Source: Casuarius casuarius (lineage: Eukaryota > Chordata > Aves > Casuariiformes > Casuariidae). From it: a stretch of DNA of 64,000 nucleotides. The first letter of the stretch is position 1; each line of letters starts with the position of its first letter. Below are positions 1-14,429 of the stretch, piece by piece. The stretch is from contig PTFA01000031.1 of assembly GCA_003342895.1 (NCBI GenBank), positions 5,436,678 through 5,500,677 on the forward strand, in the 5' to 3' direction. The translations under genes and the position numbers were made by a program. The notes under the pieces were generated by a model, which had not been told where the DNA came from, ran no database searches, and worked only from the letters and a program-made list of their open reading frames with translations.

Positions 1-558
1 TGTTTTTGTCGAGAGTGGGTAGCTTTGGTGGCTTGTACTGTAGGTATGAGGTCTGTGTATACCATTCTTACGTGTATCGCAGGGCTGAGATGCTGCAGTT
101 CTTCGTGAGATAAAGTAGTCAAGCTGAAAATGAAACAAAGCTCTAACTGTATCCCTCCTTGTGTTTAGCAGAGATAAACTACAGTGGAGTCTCAGTGCTG
201 CTCCGTTTGGCTTCTGGCAGCAGCTTTAATTGGTAAAATGCAGATTTTTTTTTGATCAAGAGAGGATTATTCTTGTTATCAGTCTGGAGCATCTTATTTC
301 AAGATGAAAAGGCTTCACTGAATTACAGATGCCAACATTTTTACAAAGCACTTTGGCGATTGACATCTCAAAGAGAAAGTATGATTTATTAGCCTATAAT
401 GGCTAACACTGAGCACTGGGCTAGGTCCCACTGATTTGTGAAATTGCTTAATATGAATTGCCTTTTTGTGTAATTCAAGCCCCAGGTTTTTCAAATAAAC
501 TTAGGATATAAAGTGTATGAAACATTAGATACCTGGAAAGGGATGGGGCTGAGTAGCT

Positions 559-699
559 AAAAAGGAAAGAAAGAAAGGGAAAGGAAGAGAGGGAGAGAGA
601 GAGAGAAAGAAAGAGAGAGGAAGAAAGAAAAATACAAAGAGGGAGAGAAAAAGAAAGAGAGAAGGAAAGAAAAAGACAAGAAAGAAAGAAAAAAAAAAG
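559..699. repeat. Polypurine (GA/GAAA) simple repeat
   Basis: About 140 bases of almost pure purine on the + strand: mixed GAAA, GGA and GAGA units broken only by T at 633 and C at 635 and 677, ending in an A run. An open frame on the minus strand here is only the low-complexity translation of this tract and is not a gene. Confidence 0.95.
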
Positions 700-3600
700 C
701 TCTACTTCTAAATCCATCTTGGTGGTGCTTTTTTACAGTAGTTTGGTTGATACTTTGGCAGAGTAAAGATTAATAACAAGCCTTGTCGCTATCAGTACCT
801 GCTTGTCGATTCTCTGTAACAGGGCTGTCTGTTCAGCATGGAAATTATTGATTAAATAAAAATTGCTATTAGATTGTGATGTGATCCATAATCACAAACA
901 ATGGTGGACATTCCTCTTTCAGATCCCAAGCCATGCATCAAGTTTTTCCTTGCAGTAATTTATATTGTGCTGACACTCGCACCCATTAGGCTTTTATCCT
1001 CTCCTACATGTGTCAAGAAAGCACTAAAAGAAAGAACAGCAGCAGCACAGCGGCAGGTAGGGACTCACTAAATTTTCAGAGAAGCACAGTGTGGCTAAGT
1101 CCATCCTTTCCTTGTAGTTAGCACCTTACCCCAGCAGTTATTTTTGCCAGCCAAGGGCTTGAACCAATACCACCTGAATTCAGGGAGATTTTTCAGAGTG
1201 TTTTCAGTGAAAGCAAGATCTTGCTCCACAAGTATTCATCCCTTAAATGCTCACTGTTTTTTATTATTATTATTCTGTTATTCTTTTGGTACTGGTATTA
1301 GTTATGATCCATGGGTAGGCCCTCCATGTCAGGATGATGTGGAAAGAGGATGCAACCAGAGAGATCTTTTTTTTTTTTTAATTCTGGAGGGTGATGGACA
1401 GGTGGGTTTCCCGTATTACTTTAGCTCTGATGCTTCCTGATTTGACGAATCCAGGATTGCAGTGCTGTAGTTAAGACTGCCTCGGTTTAGAATAAGTTAA
1501 TTAAAAAAGATGATATCTCAGTCTTCTCTTCACAGCACATGTGAGCCTGGTACCAACGTTATTCCTCTTGTGGGAGACTTTGTCTAAAAGTAAAGGAAAC
1601 TTAGTCTAGATTTCTTCCAGAGTTTGGTTGTTTATAGGTGTTCTGGTCACACATCTCTGTCCTCTTGTCTCAGAAGATCTTAAAAAATATGTGTGTCAAA
1701 GCTGATCAAGCCCACCTGGTCTGGCTACTAGGGAGAGGCACTGCAATAGCTCTCGATTGTTTTGCCAATTACCAGCACTAGGTGGGATTACTGGAAGAGT
1801 TTTGTACTTCTATACAAGAGCTTAGAACATAGCAGCCTGATACATTATGGGTACATGGTGATTTTTTTTTTGTTAGTGTAATTTTTCTTAAAGTCAATAG
1901 AATGAAGGGTTTATCCTTGAAACAGTTCTCACTGCTAATTAACATACTGTGTATTTTTCTGTATCTCAGTACTGTTGGGATACTCTTTGCGTATCTTTCT
2001 TGTTCTTAAAACACTTCAAACATTACCACAGACAATCAAGAAAATCCTACCTGCAGTATTTGCACCACTTGCCACATTACACTCAGCTTAAAGAGTGTTT
2101 AACAATGAGCTTACTTCATTACTCAGGGCAAGTTTAAAGTTTTGAGGCTTGGCCACTGTCATTTAAATCATTTCACAGAAAAGGAGCGTGTGCCTTTCAC
2201 ACCTCCCTCCAGCGCAGCAGCTTTCTCTGCATGGATCAGAGCCAGGGGATTACCAGCCAGGAAATTAATTGCCAAGGGGATTCCGACACTTATGGTTAGT
2301 AAAAAAGCCTGAACAAAGAAGTGTGTTTTATATCACATTCTAAAGGCGCCAGACTCTAGCTCCAATAGTCTTTGGATGAGGGAGAGTTACAAAGATGCAG
2401 GCTTGTCACTGAAACCCTTTGGTTTCCTGCCGCAGGCTTCTGGGATTGACAGCCAGCACAAGCCTGTCCAGTTCAGATGGTGCCACAATGCTATAAAGGG
2501 GGAGAGATGAATCTCGGAGATAAACCAGACTATTTAGGATTATTTTTTGGTTACGAGGAGCACCTTTAACTTCACTGTGAGTGAATTAAAATTGGTGCAT
2601 GGAGTGCAGGGCAGAAAGAAAATGGGTGTTGGCTTTTTCCTAAGTGTGTTAGGTGATACTCCCCTGTTCTACTAGACAATCCTACACAGCTTTCGTTCTG
2701 ATAGCCCAAACACACTGCTGTAGTCTAGTTATAAGGCAAGAATTGCTGTGTTATATACGAGAGAAAAGAAAATGTTATCCTATGGCAAGACAGAAATGAA
2801 AGAGGGTGTCTCTGCTGCCACTCCCTGGAGTATCAAGGGCAACTAACTTGTAACGTGATAGAGACCTTAACTAATTCTGACTTCTGCTGGGATGTGGCTG
2901 GGGTGACCAAACCTAGCAAGGACATGAAGGATAAATTGTAAATGGATGTCCAGTAGAAAAAGCCGAGGGAGGTGTCTTGGAGGAGCAATAAATTGCTGCA
3001 CATGCTGAAGCTCGTTAGAAATGCTTCTTAGAAATGTTAAAGAGGAAGGGCCTGAAATATCTTCTCCAGTTCAGTCGTGATGTCGTGACTGTAACACAGT
3101 GCTCTTTCGATCACCCTTTGATGTTATATTAATTCCACCAGGATCTCCTCTGTGACGAAACAAACATTAAAACATACATCATCTAGTAAAGATTTCTGTA
3201 ATGTTTCATCACTACATATATCTTTGTAGATGTTGTGTGTTTTTAAGTCACTACCCTCATGGCTGTCTTATGTTATTTGTGCATTTTATTGCAAAAAGTG
3301 GATCAGGTATTATCTCTAATTTACCTGCAGGTCTCATAGATTATCTGTAAAGAGACAGTAAGTGCATTTGTTGAAAAAAATTCTGCTATTTAACAGTCTG
3401 TCTTTGCAGACAAAGCATTGATATTTTTAGTGCATGGGCAATTTGAATGTGTTCACATAGTAAGCATCAGACTCTCTTAAAAAAATTAAAAAAGACTTAC
3501 TGACTGACTTACACGGGAAAATCCATCTGAAGAGCAGCTTTTCTTTCATTTTAAGGAGATCAGTGTTGATGTGCTGTAATCATTAAGAAAGTGCTAAAAG

Positions 3601-6600
3601 CAGAAGAAAATGCATGGCTGTACAGAATCCGGTCCAAGGTTGAACTAAGGGAAATGCATATTGCTCAGCAAGTCTTGTCTGCATGCTTAGTGTTTCTAGC
3701 CATATGTTCAATATACCCTGAATGGCAGATCCATTTAATTGTCTGACATTTACCTTACTATTTTCCCTTATTAGGCGCATAGGATTTTTGGTAAAATAAG
3801 GCAATGTTTTAATTTTTTTGTAAGGAATTGAGTATTTTGCTAATCCTCTGTGTAGATAAATGACCCGTTGTACTTCTCTGGGAGTTTGGAAGTCTTCAAA
3901 ATCATACTAAAAATGCTACTTTTTAGTGTTTCCTTATCTTACTATAGCATTTCTTAGATTTATAAATTGGCTTATGGGATTAAGCAGTTTGTCTCTGCTA
4001 ATATAAAATGATATAAAGCTGCTGTAATATATGGTTACATTTTAACTCAAATAGCCTGTTGGTACTAACCTGCTTGTAGGCTATTTCCAAACCCTTGCAC
4101 TGAAAGGCATGTAAATTTTAACAGATTTTTGTCATTAAAGCCATACGATTGGTATGAAACAACTCTGGTTTAATATATTCATTTCATGCACCACACTAGT
4201 TGGAATATTTTGCTGGGTACTTTTTTACTTCCTTTTTTTCCCTCTTTATGCATCTTTACTATCATAAGTTTATTTCTTGGCTGCACCAGCCTGGTCTGTG
4301 TTGTGGAATGTGAAGATTAGAAATCTCCTCCCATTTTATTTTCTTGTGAACATGCGCTATTTTAAAGGGAAATATTACTTTTAGTTTGGTTTGAACCCAA
4401 GGCACAATAACTAAGAATGAGAGCTGCTAAAGGCTCAGTCCTGCAGAGAGCTCAGTGCATTTGGACCCAATAGAGTTTAATGGGCTCTGTGCTGCCATAA
4501 GAGCCCATGAATGCAGAACAGCTCACAGAATCAAGATCTGTGCATCGCAGCTAGGAGCAATGGCTGGGATTTATCAAAGCCAAACAATATGGGTGGAGAA
4601 TAGTTAATTTCAGGTTTAATATATACAGCAGGTCTGATTTCCATTGAAGTTGAATGAGTTATGGTGGCAGGAAGGAGGCCTAGAGATTTTTGTCTTCTGC
4701 AGCAATGTGGGAAAACATCTGAAGTATTTGGTTCTTCTACCTAGTGTGTGCTAGTATGTTTCGTACAAAACCAGGATGATATTTTCATTGTTCACACTAT
4801 TCGCAAATAAAATGAAATATACCTTATTGTAATGCCTGTTTGTGATGCCTTCCTTCTCAAATACACTGATGGGAGTTCTCTGTGGTACTTCTTTGCCAGT
4901 TAGAAAAAAATGGAAATCGAATATGTGCTTTTAAGTCTGTTATACTAACATCTGCAGCAATGCTGAGAGTCTGGATGTTCAGGGCTTGGACCTTTTTTTT
5001 GTGTGTGTGTGTAAGGCCTGTTTTTCACATATGTTTTTGTTAAAGATTGTACACAGCTGTATGTGAGTTCATAAATGCAAAGAAGGAAGTCAGCCATTGT
5101 TCACATTGGATACCGCCTGTTAGAGAGTTTTAATGGGTTTTAACTTGGTTTTCCTGAAAATTCTGTAGCACTTGCACGCAAAATCAATTTTTATCCCTAA
5201 ATGCAAAGGTCATGAGGCAGAAAATTTTGAAGTCGAGCCTCAGGTGGTTTTCTGTTCTTCCATATTCAGTCACTCCTAGAAAGACTCAGACAGTGCATTT
5301 TTCTGGGCAACATTCAGAGGTGATGACAGTCCTACTGAAGGGCTAACATTCAGTTTCAGACCATTCTTTACCCTCTTCCTTATCCAACTGTAGGAGAAAC
5401 TCTGCCTCTTTCTGTACACTACTGTTTTGACCAGATTGAGACATGTGACAGAAGAACTGAGAACTGCTGGGAGTGTGGAAGTCCTTGTAATGAGGAGTTT
5501 CTCTCTTGTAAGCTTACAGCAGGAGGCTTTGTGCCTCCTCGCGGTCACACCGTAGAGCTGTTACGTGTAGGCTGGAATAGTTCTGCATCTCTCTGTAGTG
5601 CTCCCATCTGTAGCCAGCTCCTAGAAAGCCCATGTGGAGAGTGTGAATGCTTGTGTGCATATGTGATGGAGAGAGAAGATGGAGAGAGAGAGGGAAGGAA
5701 ACCACGCAGAACAGGCTGAAGTCCAGATCATTGGTGCAGGGCGAGGGTATAGGACATGAGAAAAGACCACCTTCAGTCTTTATTCCAATGTAAACGCCAG
5801 CATGACAGTTTCACCACTTAGTCAACAGTGGGTCTTAAACACTTCAGCAAGTGGCCTTTCTTCAGTCTTTTCCTCCAGTTCTGTCCTCTTGAGGCCAAGT
5901 TTGAATTCTCCTTCACTGGCACACACCTTGCCTGGCTTCTTCCTCCCTCTACTTTTTTCCTTGCTAGTCTGTCTTGGGTCTTTTAGTTTATGCTGCACAT
6001 GCCAAATTACCCTAATTTTTTTAGTGTGAACTTTACACGTAAGACAGACAACTGGAAAATAAAGATATAACTTGGGGACCTAAATGGGAAGAGGATAAGA
6101 AATATAAAGTAAAACTAAGCCAAACATGAGTATGTAAGACAGTGTTTCCTAAAGTGATTTGTGCACACACCTGAAGTCCTGGTGATGGTGACAGTTATAA
6201 TGGGGTTACATATGTCAGGTTGCTTTTTCCAAAAGGGATTACAAGTGCTAAGGAACTTGTGCTGTTGGAAAATATTACCCTGCAGCAAAAGGCTTTCTTT
6301 CCCTCAGGTGTTGTTAGCTTAGCAGCTATATACTCAGTGCAGCTCTCAAACTGTGGGGCCAAATGCGCATCCAGAAAGGATGCAAGAAACACCAAGAAAA
6401 GTGCTGAGCAAGCAGAAGGTGGAGGAGAACTCACCAGCACCCACACATTGGGGTAAAGCATGTGATACAAACTGCAGGAAATTGTGCACCAGAGCACAGC
6501 TTGCAGCTGGCCCTTGTGCCCAGACAGGAACAGAGAGAGAGGCACTTCCCCTATGGGCTCCTGCATCCTAGCACCCCAAGAAGTCGGTCATCCTCATGGT

Positions 6601-9600
6601 CCGCCTGTCACTTCTTTCCCCCCGTCTTCAGCAGCAGTTCTCAGGAGGGCAGGGCATATCCCTGGAGGGCAGAGGTGTAAGCAAAAAAAGAAACCCTTTT
6701 GAGAAGAGTTAAGTGTCTGCCTTGTGGTTTCCACTTCTCATCACTTCCCTGCTGCAACCCCTCACATAGATGCAGTTAGTCCTGTCGTTGGTCAAGTCAT
6801 AGGTTCAAGTGACTGAAGAGAGAGAGGTGGGAAATTTTTTTGGTAATGTCACAAAATATGGAAACTGTGAAGTCTTGTCCGAAGTAGGGAAAATGCAATA
6901 CAAAGCATCAGTGCTTGAAGAACTGACAAGGTTTAGTTACCACAGCAGCATCTAATGAAAAATTATTTCCGTACATTTGAACAGAAACAACAAAAAAAGA
7001 GTAAAGAAAGCCTGAACTCTTCTAACATGCCAGTTTTGGTTATTAACCTCCCAGCTAATAATGTAAGAATACATCTTTCAAGGAAGAGATGGCACTTGAT
7101 TTTAGACTATGTTATAGGAGGGAACGTAAGAGAAAAAACAAAGCTGAGAACCGTCAAAGTGTCTTTTATACCACTGTAAAAGTGGAATGATTAATGTCCA
7201 CATCTTTGTGCTGATGTTCTGGCAGAATCTCATTTACTAAATTTTCAGTTTAAGGAAATGAAGATGGAGTTTCTGCCCATTGCTCTGTAGGTGCATGGTC
7301 TTACACAGGAAATCAAGCGAGAGCTGTAAAACACTGCCCTGATGAAGCTACATTTTGCTGCTAACAGATTTAGCTATACTGTGTATGTGAGTATAAATAT
7401 ATTAAATAAAACAAGAACAAGATGTGATCTTATTGGGAAAGAATCTTTGCAATATCCCATAACTTCCATTCCCTCCACAAAATATCCCAAAGCCTCACAA
7501 AAAGCCATCCAAAACCTGGAAACATAGATGCAGTGTCAGGGAATCAGTTCTCAGCCTGAAGAGCAAGCTGTGTTTGCTGCTTTGGTATTTTATCATATCC
7601 ATACTGTATAACTACTGTATCAGAGATTAAAAGAAAGGTCATGCTGTATTATGAACCGCTGTCTTTATTTTTAGGATTAGATAACTTTTCTCTTTCCCCC
7701 CACCCCCCACTGATTCTCTTTATGTCCTAAGGGCAGATCCTTTCTCTTGGGTCAGGAATGTAATAAGGCAGGTTTTCCTCTCTCCAGGATATTGTGTCTG
7801 TCTCACTGTGTTTAAATTGCCATAGAAAGCTCTTCTGAGAAAAATACAGTATTTTCTTTGTACAAGAGCCAACGATTGACATATCCTTGGGGACTTCTCT
7901 GTCTTTAGCATTTAAACATACAAGTTGGATATGTTTAACCTATTGATAGGCAACAAAGACAACTGCAGAATTTATTGTGAGAGAACAAAAGGAGAAGCAG
8001 AAAGAAAACATCTTTTTTTTAAGTTGCAGATTGAGAACTTTAGTTGTTGTTGATACAGAGAGATGATGAAAAAAAGCCAGACCTCTATTTTCAGCTGAAA
8101 CGGAGGTGAGAAGAAAACAGTCCTGCTGGGTTGTGGCCTTTGAATTAGCATATTCCTGTTTATTAGTAATACAGTTCCACATTTTGAGAACAAAATTTCT
8201 CCAGACCCTTCCATAAGAAATCCTTTGATTCACCATAGCTTGGTTAAACAGTGTATGGGTCAAAAAATCTACAAAATGCAAATGTTTATTAATTATTATT
8301 ACTTTGACTGCTCTCCTTCTTTGTGCATTCCTTGCTTTCAAAGTTGTAAGTCCCATGAGACAAGAACTTCTCTTCCTGTGTGTTGTATTGACCTCAGATC
8401 TTTAATGCATATTTTAAATATGGCTGTAGACCCAGATCTTCTCCCAGTGACAGCTGTGCTGGCCAAAGATAGCTGTTGACTCTAGCTGTTCATCACAACA
8501 TCTGCTTGAGATGATGGTCCCACTCAGTCTGCCCCTCTCAGGAGAGAGTTCATTCGGATGTTGCAGTCAAAAGGTGCTGGGTGAGCGCAAGCCATTCTCA
8601 CTGAGGCAGGTGAGGGAGCCCTTTACAGACTCTTGAGCCAGTAATGTTAGAAGGGCAGCAACTTCTCTCAGATAAAAGGTGATGAGCTTTACAGGGCAGA
8701 ATCCTTTAGTGTCTCAGTGTGTCCAGAATATGTTGTGTGCCCCCTACCTGAGAGCAAAAGCAATGACTTTCAGAGGAATAATGAGGATAGAGGAGTTCTT
8801 TTGGCAGAGGACTTTGTGCTTCCTCCCACCAAGAGCATTTAGGATCAGCACCGTTTCCTGGGGCAGAATGCATGTGTTGCAAACAGCTTTCCTACTCAGG
8901 GAATAGAGCAAACTAAGCATTGTTCTCCGAACTGGTGCAGAAATGTGGTGGTGGGTGAGAGGGAGGGAAAGGCCTTCTCAGTCGGAGTGGCAAGGTTCCT
9001 GATGGGCTGTCCCAAAGTGTTTTACAAGTGTAGGTAGCCACCTTCAAATGCAGATTTGCAGAATGGCAACCACATTCTCTCAATCCCCCTTCCCCAGCCT
9101 CCTCCTTTCCTACTGTTTCCATCCTTTCTTCCAGCCATTGGTTTCTATGTTGTCCCTCTCTAATGCCTGTCATTCCCTTCCATCTCCTGTAGGCTTTCTC
9201 AAGTTACAAATCATCATTATTTTTCAGTTGACTTGGGCTTCCAAGTTTGATCCTTCTCTTTTTTTCATTGACGGCTATTGCCAGTTTTGCCAGTTCTTAA
9301 GTAATAAAGATGGGAATCCAGAACAGCGTAGTAATAAATGAGCTCCAGGTGTGAAGTCAACTAGCATGCTGGCTAAAATCTTTTTTTTTTTCTTAGAATT
9401 AAACATTAGCAGTCATGTACACAGAATTCATTTATTAAGTTTCTAAAATGGTTTAAGTTAAATTTCCTATTTTTTACATACTACTTCCTCAAATAACCAC
9501 TGTTTTGAATGAAACTTTCTTTACTTAGTGATTTGATTTTTTGGTAATGGAATGAGTAAAATCTTCCCAGTAACATTAGAGTTACAGGCATTTGTGGTAT

Positions 9601-12600
9601 ATTTTTTATACTCTTAAAAAAGTTACAATCCTCTCTCTTACGTATAACTCAAAAATATCTGATTACTGAAATGTAGTTTACCACTAGTCCTCATTTAGGT
9701 TTACAGTCATGACCAAATTTGGGGGATGGAAGAGGGCTTAATTTCTTAATAGTGGAAAACTTTGAAAACTAAGTATTGAGATTGAATGACAGAGATCAAA
9801 CACTACAGAGTGAGGGGTGCAGTATGCAGACACAGTATTTACTGTATTTATTGAATACATAGGAAATTGCCATGCAGACCTTTTAAGGTCCAGCTGATTT
9901 TACCTGGGGATATTCCATTTCAGCAAAGCTGTCAAGATTGTTGAGACACTGACCAGTTTTGGGCCAGATCTGTTGATTGTAGAAATTGTCATGTTGCTAA
10001 TCAGCGTTAGTAGAGATTGGTCACAAGAGTATTTCTTAAATTTTCTGTAAAGTATGCAAGACAGCCACAAGAACTCTAGCAGAATAACAATAAATGTATC
10101 CAAAGGAAAGGAAACCGGAACAGAGATAGTTTATCTCTGTTTCTCCTCAGGCATGTGCCTATGCAGAAGTGCAGGCTTCTTAATGTATAGCTATAGCTTC
10201 TGTTTGGCTTTAGGAGCAGAAAGCGGCTTAAGCATTTATGCCACCATAAGAGTTTAAAGCAGCTTAAGTGCTTCTTCCATCTTAGGAACTGAAAATGGCT
10301 TAAGTACTTATACCACTGTAAGGACACAAGGTCAAATGCATACTCTTCTTAATGCAACAGGAAGGAGATGTTAGTCTCTTGTTGTCTAACCTGGTTGTGC
10401 CTGCAAATGGTTTTTAGTAGGGAAAGGACAGAAGGGATCCATACCTACTTTCCAGCAGATGGGAGGAAATTAAAATGCATGCATTGTTCTAACAGAGAGT
10501 CACAAAGGTTAGAGAAAGACTCGACTGCAGTGATTGGAATGTGTCTGAAAAGTCTGATGGGGATTTCACTCTACAGAGATGCAGGTTTTTTGCCTCACCA
10601 CAGTAGGATTTCTATTGTTGGAGGACATTTCCTGCCTCACCAGGCCGTCCTTTATATCTTGGCTCTTTTAGAGAGCTTTTGTCTGTCCATGTAGCCATGG
10701 ATCTTGGAGTTAATCTTTATCGAGATGTTAATGAGATGGTAGGGAGGACAGCCTGATGTCATCTCGTAGTTGCCTGACTACGTAAAATGGTAGTGAGGAG
10801 CAGTGATGAACCATGGATTGCATCCCTGGGGAGTAAGCAAGCATGGATACTTGCTTAAGTGTTGCCCTGTCACTTTTCTGAATGCTGGTATTCTTTTTAC
10901 AATCACTCACTTAGGTATCTCAAGAAGCTGTGTGGGATAAGAACCTCAAAAGTATGCACATCACTGATGAATGAGTGATTAATTTCTGTGGGAATAAGTG
11001 ACCTAAATACTTCTGTGAACGTGAGTCTTGGCTTTCCTGGACTTTAAGTCTCCATCTCTAATGTGGCCATAGTAGTAGATATTATTTCCCGGGTTTGTTG
11101 TTAGGAGAGATACATTAACAAGCTATAAGGTACTAAGATGCTTTGCTGATGGTCTCAAGTAGCTATCAGAAGAGAAAGAGAGATCTGTAATTACACCTAA
11201 GCAAGGATAGGTAAGTTCGAATTCTGTTACACAAAATTTGGTAAGCTCTCAGGTACTTCATATTATTATGGTCAAGAAGGTGATGTCTTACTAGAACAGG
11301 TGAAGAGAAGGGCTGGGAGGACTGCTGAGGTGGATGGGCTAACACAGGCCTATGAGTGGCTATGAGGAACTTAGGGCGAAAATGACAGGCATGGCCAAGA
11401 TGTAGGGACTTCCTCACCTCATGCCAAAGTGGGCTAAGAGAAGGGAGCGAGGAGTTGGTCTTCCTCCAGAAGACTAGAGAAAACTAGTTTATTTAATCCA
11501 GCAAACGAAGGCAAAGAGGAGAGAGTCGTCTGTAAATTAGTTGGGCAGTGGGGAGGGGAGGAGGGAAAGAGAGAAATAAACACCATGGAGGAAAACAGAG
11601 CTGTTTAAGCTGAAGGATAGTGTTGGCACAAGAACAAATAAGTATAAATTGGCTGTGAATAAATCCAAGCTAGAAATTAGACAGTTGTTAACCAGCAGAG
11701 GAGTGAGTTCCTAGAATAGCCTTCCCCTGGGAATAGAGGGAGCAGAACACCAAAGTACTTAGAAGATGAAGCTTGCTCTGTTCATGAATGGGATTGTGTG
11801 TAGTGAGGCTTGCCATAGCGAGGGATGCACTTGACCAAGAAGTCCCTTCCGCTATCTAACTGCATATGGGCTTAGGGACAAATCTACATCCCCTGTGCAG
11901 AACACCTAAATAAAAGGGTGTCTGCAGGACTCTCAGGTCAGAGACAACTAATCCCCTTCCAAACCAGCCTCAGAGCTATCCAGTGTGTTACTGCCGGACA
12001 GAATATCTGCACATTTCCTCTGTGCAGCCTGTGGGCTCTCCAGCTCCCTCGTGCAGCTGCAGGATAAGCTGTGTTTAGCAGCCATTCCACTGCAGTGCCT
12101 CTTCGCGGCTTGCTCTTCATCTCATACATGGCAATTGCAGCGGCTATGCTGGTTTGAGGGCGTTTATGAAGTGGTACAGTTAAGGGGGAGGTTTGTGCTA
12201 GCAGATGGTGGTTCGAATGTTTGTTCTGTTTGAAGTCAGTAGTGAGGTTTCATGAGGAGTTACTTAGCACCCACTTTTTTAATTCTTAAAATACAGGGAA
12301 ATAATTGTGAGAAGCTAAAAAAAAGTCTAAAATTATAATTGTATAGTTGAAATTAAAGCACTCTTTGGTGATGCTGATATTACGCTTTCCACTGTACCAC
12401 TAACTTCCACACTGTACCAATACGGTGTGGTCTCTTCTCAGTTTTCCCCTAGCATGTTAGGATAGTGTGTCTAGGGTAAAAAACAAAATCAGGGGCTTTG
12501 CCCAATGTTTTCTGCTTTATTCCCCAATAACACTTTGCTTTCAGATCCAATCTCAATTACAGCCTACAATCATTCTTTTTCTGTTGTTCCCAACTCACTC

Positions 12601-12839
12601 CACCACTGGGAAGGATAGGTTTTCCTGGTACTGTTTTACTACTGTGAGAACACATTTGGGCTTTGGTTATGTATTCAATAACTAATAGGTCCCAAGCAGT
12701 CAGCTTGAGTATGCTTATACTTTCCCTTTCTTCTGAAAAACATGCTGAAGAGGAAAAAATCAAACATTAAGATTATGGCAGGACCTACCTCCGATGTCAC
12801 CTCGCATCATCTGCTACAATACAGAGTTGCACACCCAGT

Positions 12840-13900
12840 GTACATTGATTATATAAGAACACATACCTTTTAAGCTGCTACCTTTCTAAATACTATTTAA
12901 TACCATATAAACATTTATGTTTTCGGAACACAGTAGATTATTCTTCCTTATTGCCTTTATTTTTTGAGCTTTCCCAGTAGATATGATTGGCCAAGTTCAA
13001 CCTTGATTTAGTTAATTCGCTGGCTTTTTTTGCTTTGGAATTGAAAGCTGTCTTAGAGTTTTCTCTCTCCAAAGCCATAGTATTTTGACACCAAAACCAG
13101 TATTTAGGTCAGCTCCCTTAGTTCATGTTATTTTGGATGGATATTTTGGAGCCAAACATTAATAGCAAAACTCTAAAGAAAACCAAAAGAGCCAGGACAG
13201 ATTGAGGTTTGGTAATTAGCATTGAAATGGCATGAAAGTCACTGGTGTTCTGTAAATGACCCTTGTTTAGCAGATTCTTAGAATTGTGTGCAATGGGAGA
13301 TAGCTAGCAGAACTGCAGCTTTTAAGGGGGCCTTTTTTTTCAGGTCAGAAATTGTTAATACTGCAGAGCTGGTGCTTCAGAGCCTTATGTTAGCAAACCT
13401 GACACTAGGGAGTAATATCATTGGCCTTCATGTGCCTATTTACTGTAATAAGGATTACCGACATGAGTAAAACTTGCAGGTTTGGGCCTACAAAATTAAA
13501 AGAAAAGCCTTTTCACACCCTGAAACTGCATCAAAATTCAATTTCACCAGGAAAAAAAATCCCTCTGATCTAGTCCCTGGAATGTGACATTTCATGGGTG
13601 TAATAAGGTTACAAACAGATTATAAATTCAAACCCTATAAATCCTTATTGTACTGTACCAAAGCTTCTGCTTTGCATAATACTCTTATTCCAGACTGTTC
13701 TTTGTTTTACAAGCTCAAAACTATTCATTCTCTCTTATAATACAGAGCAGGGAGTCAAAAACACCATGCAAAATCCAAAGGTAATTATCTGAGTCAAAGA
13801 ACCTGAATGCCAGAGTTCACAAACTTCTGACCATTTCTAATTGCCATTGTTTGCATGGCAAAAACTCCCCCTTCCTTTAAACTTTTTTTAAAAGATTGCA
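12840..13900. promoter_or_regulatory. Candidate conserved intronic enhancer, GLI3 intron 10
   Basis: An AT-rich, repeat-free block with dense developmental transcription-factor motifs. Three exact POU half-sites (TTTGCAT or ATGCAAA) lie at 13671-13677, 13766-13772 and 13850-13856. A homeodomain TAATTA is at 13782-13787, and a SOX-type CATTGT directly precedes the third POU site. GLI3 is known from published work to carry tissue-specific enhancers in several introns, including late ones; I cannot assign this block to a named element. Function is inferred from motif density only. Confidence 0.35.
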
Positions 13901-14273
13901 CATTGTTTTCTGCCAAATAATTCCAGTGCAGGTTTAGTGTGTGCTTCATCTGTGTTGTTCTGTCTAGGTGTCCATGGCAGATGGCTGGCCATTTTCAGAT
14001 CACAACTTAAGGGAGGGAGGGTATCTGAATCTGGCAGTACATGATCAGGGTGATGAAAGCTGTGAACCTCATTAGCTAAGAGCACTGCTGGATTCTGCCG
14101 TTGTCCTCTTTCTTGTGCTGATTTGATGTGTAGCAGTGTCTTCTTCCAGATCAACCTTTGAGTATTCAAGCAAGTTTATAGGTCTGCTAAAATATCACCC
14201 CTCTTCCTAAAGCAACTGAGCAGCTCATCTGAGAACTAAAGAAATTACCCAGATTACTAGACGATGTAATGAG

Positions 14274-14429
14274 CTCATTTCTTCTAGGCTTTACGTGAAG
14301 GTAAAGATCCTCAGGTTAAATGAGAACAAGATGGCTTTGCAGGCAGGCTCCCTCATTTCTTCTAGGCTTTACATGAAGGTAATGATCCTCAGGTTAAATG
14401 AGAACAAGATGGCTTTGCAGGTAGGCTCC
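14274..14429. repeat. 78-bp tandem duplication
   Basis: Two adjacent copies, 14274-14351 and 14352-14429, begin CTCATTTCTTCTAGGCTTTA and differ at only a few positions (for example ACGTGAAGG versus ACATGAAGG). The period of 78 is a multiple of three, so a short open frame through it shows a 26-residue repeat, but nothing else supports coding. Confidence 0.95.

Noticed and set aside
475..717. Minus-strand open frame rich in Ser, Leu and Phe
   Set aside because: It is the translation of the low-complexity purine tract.
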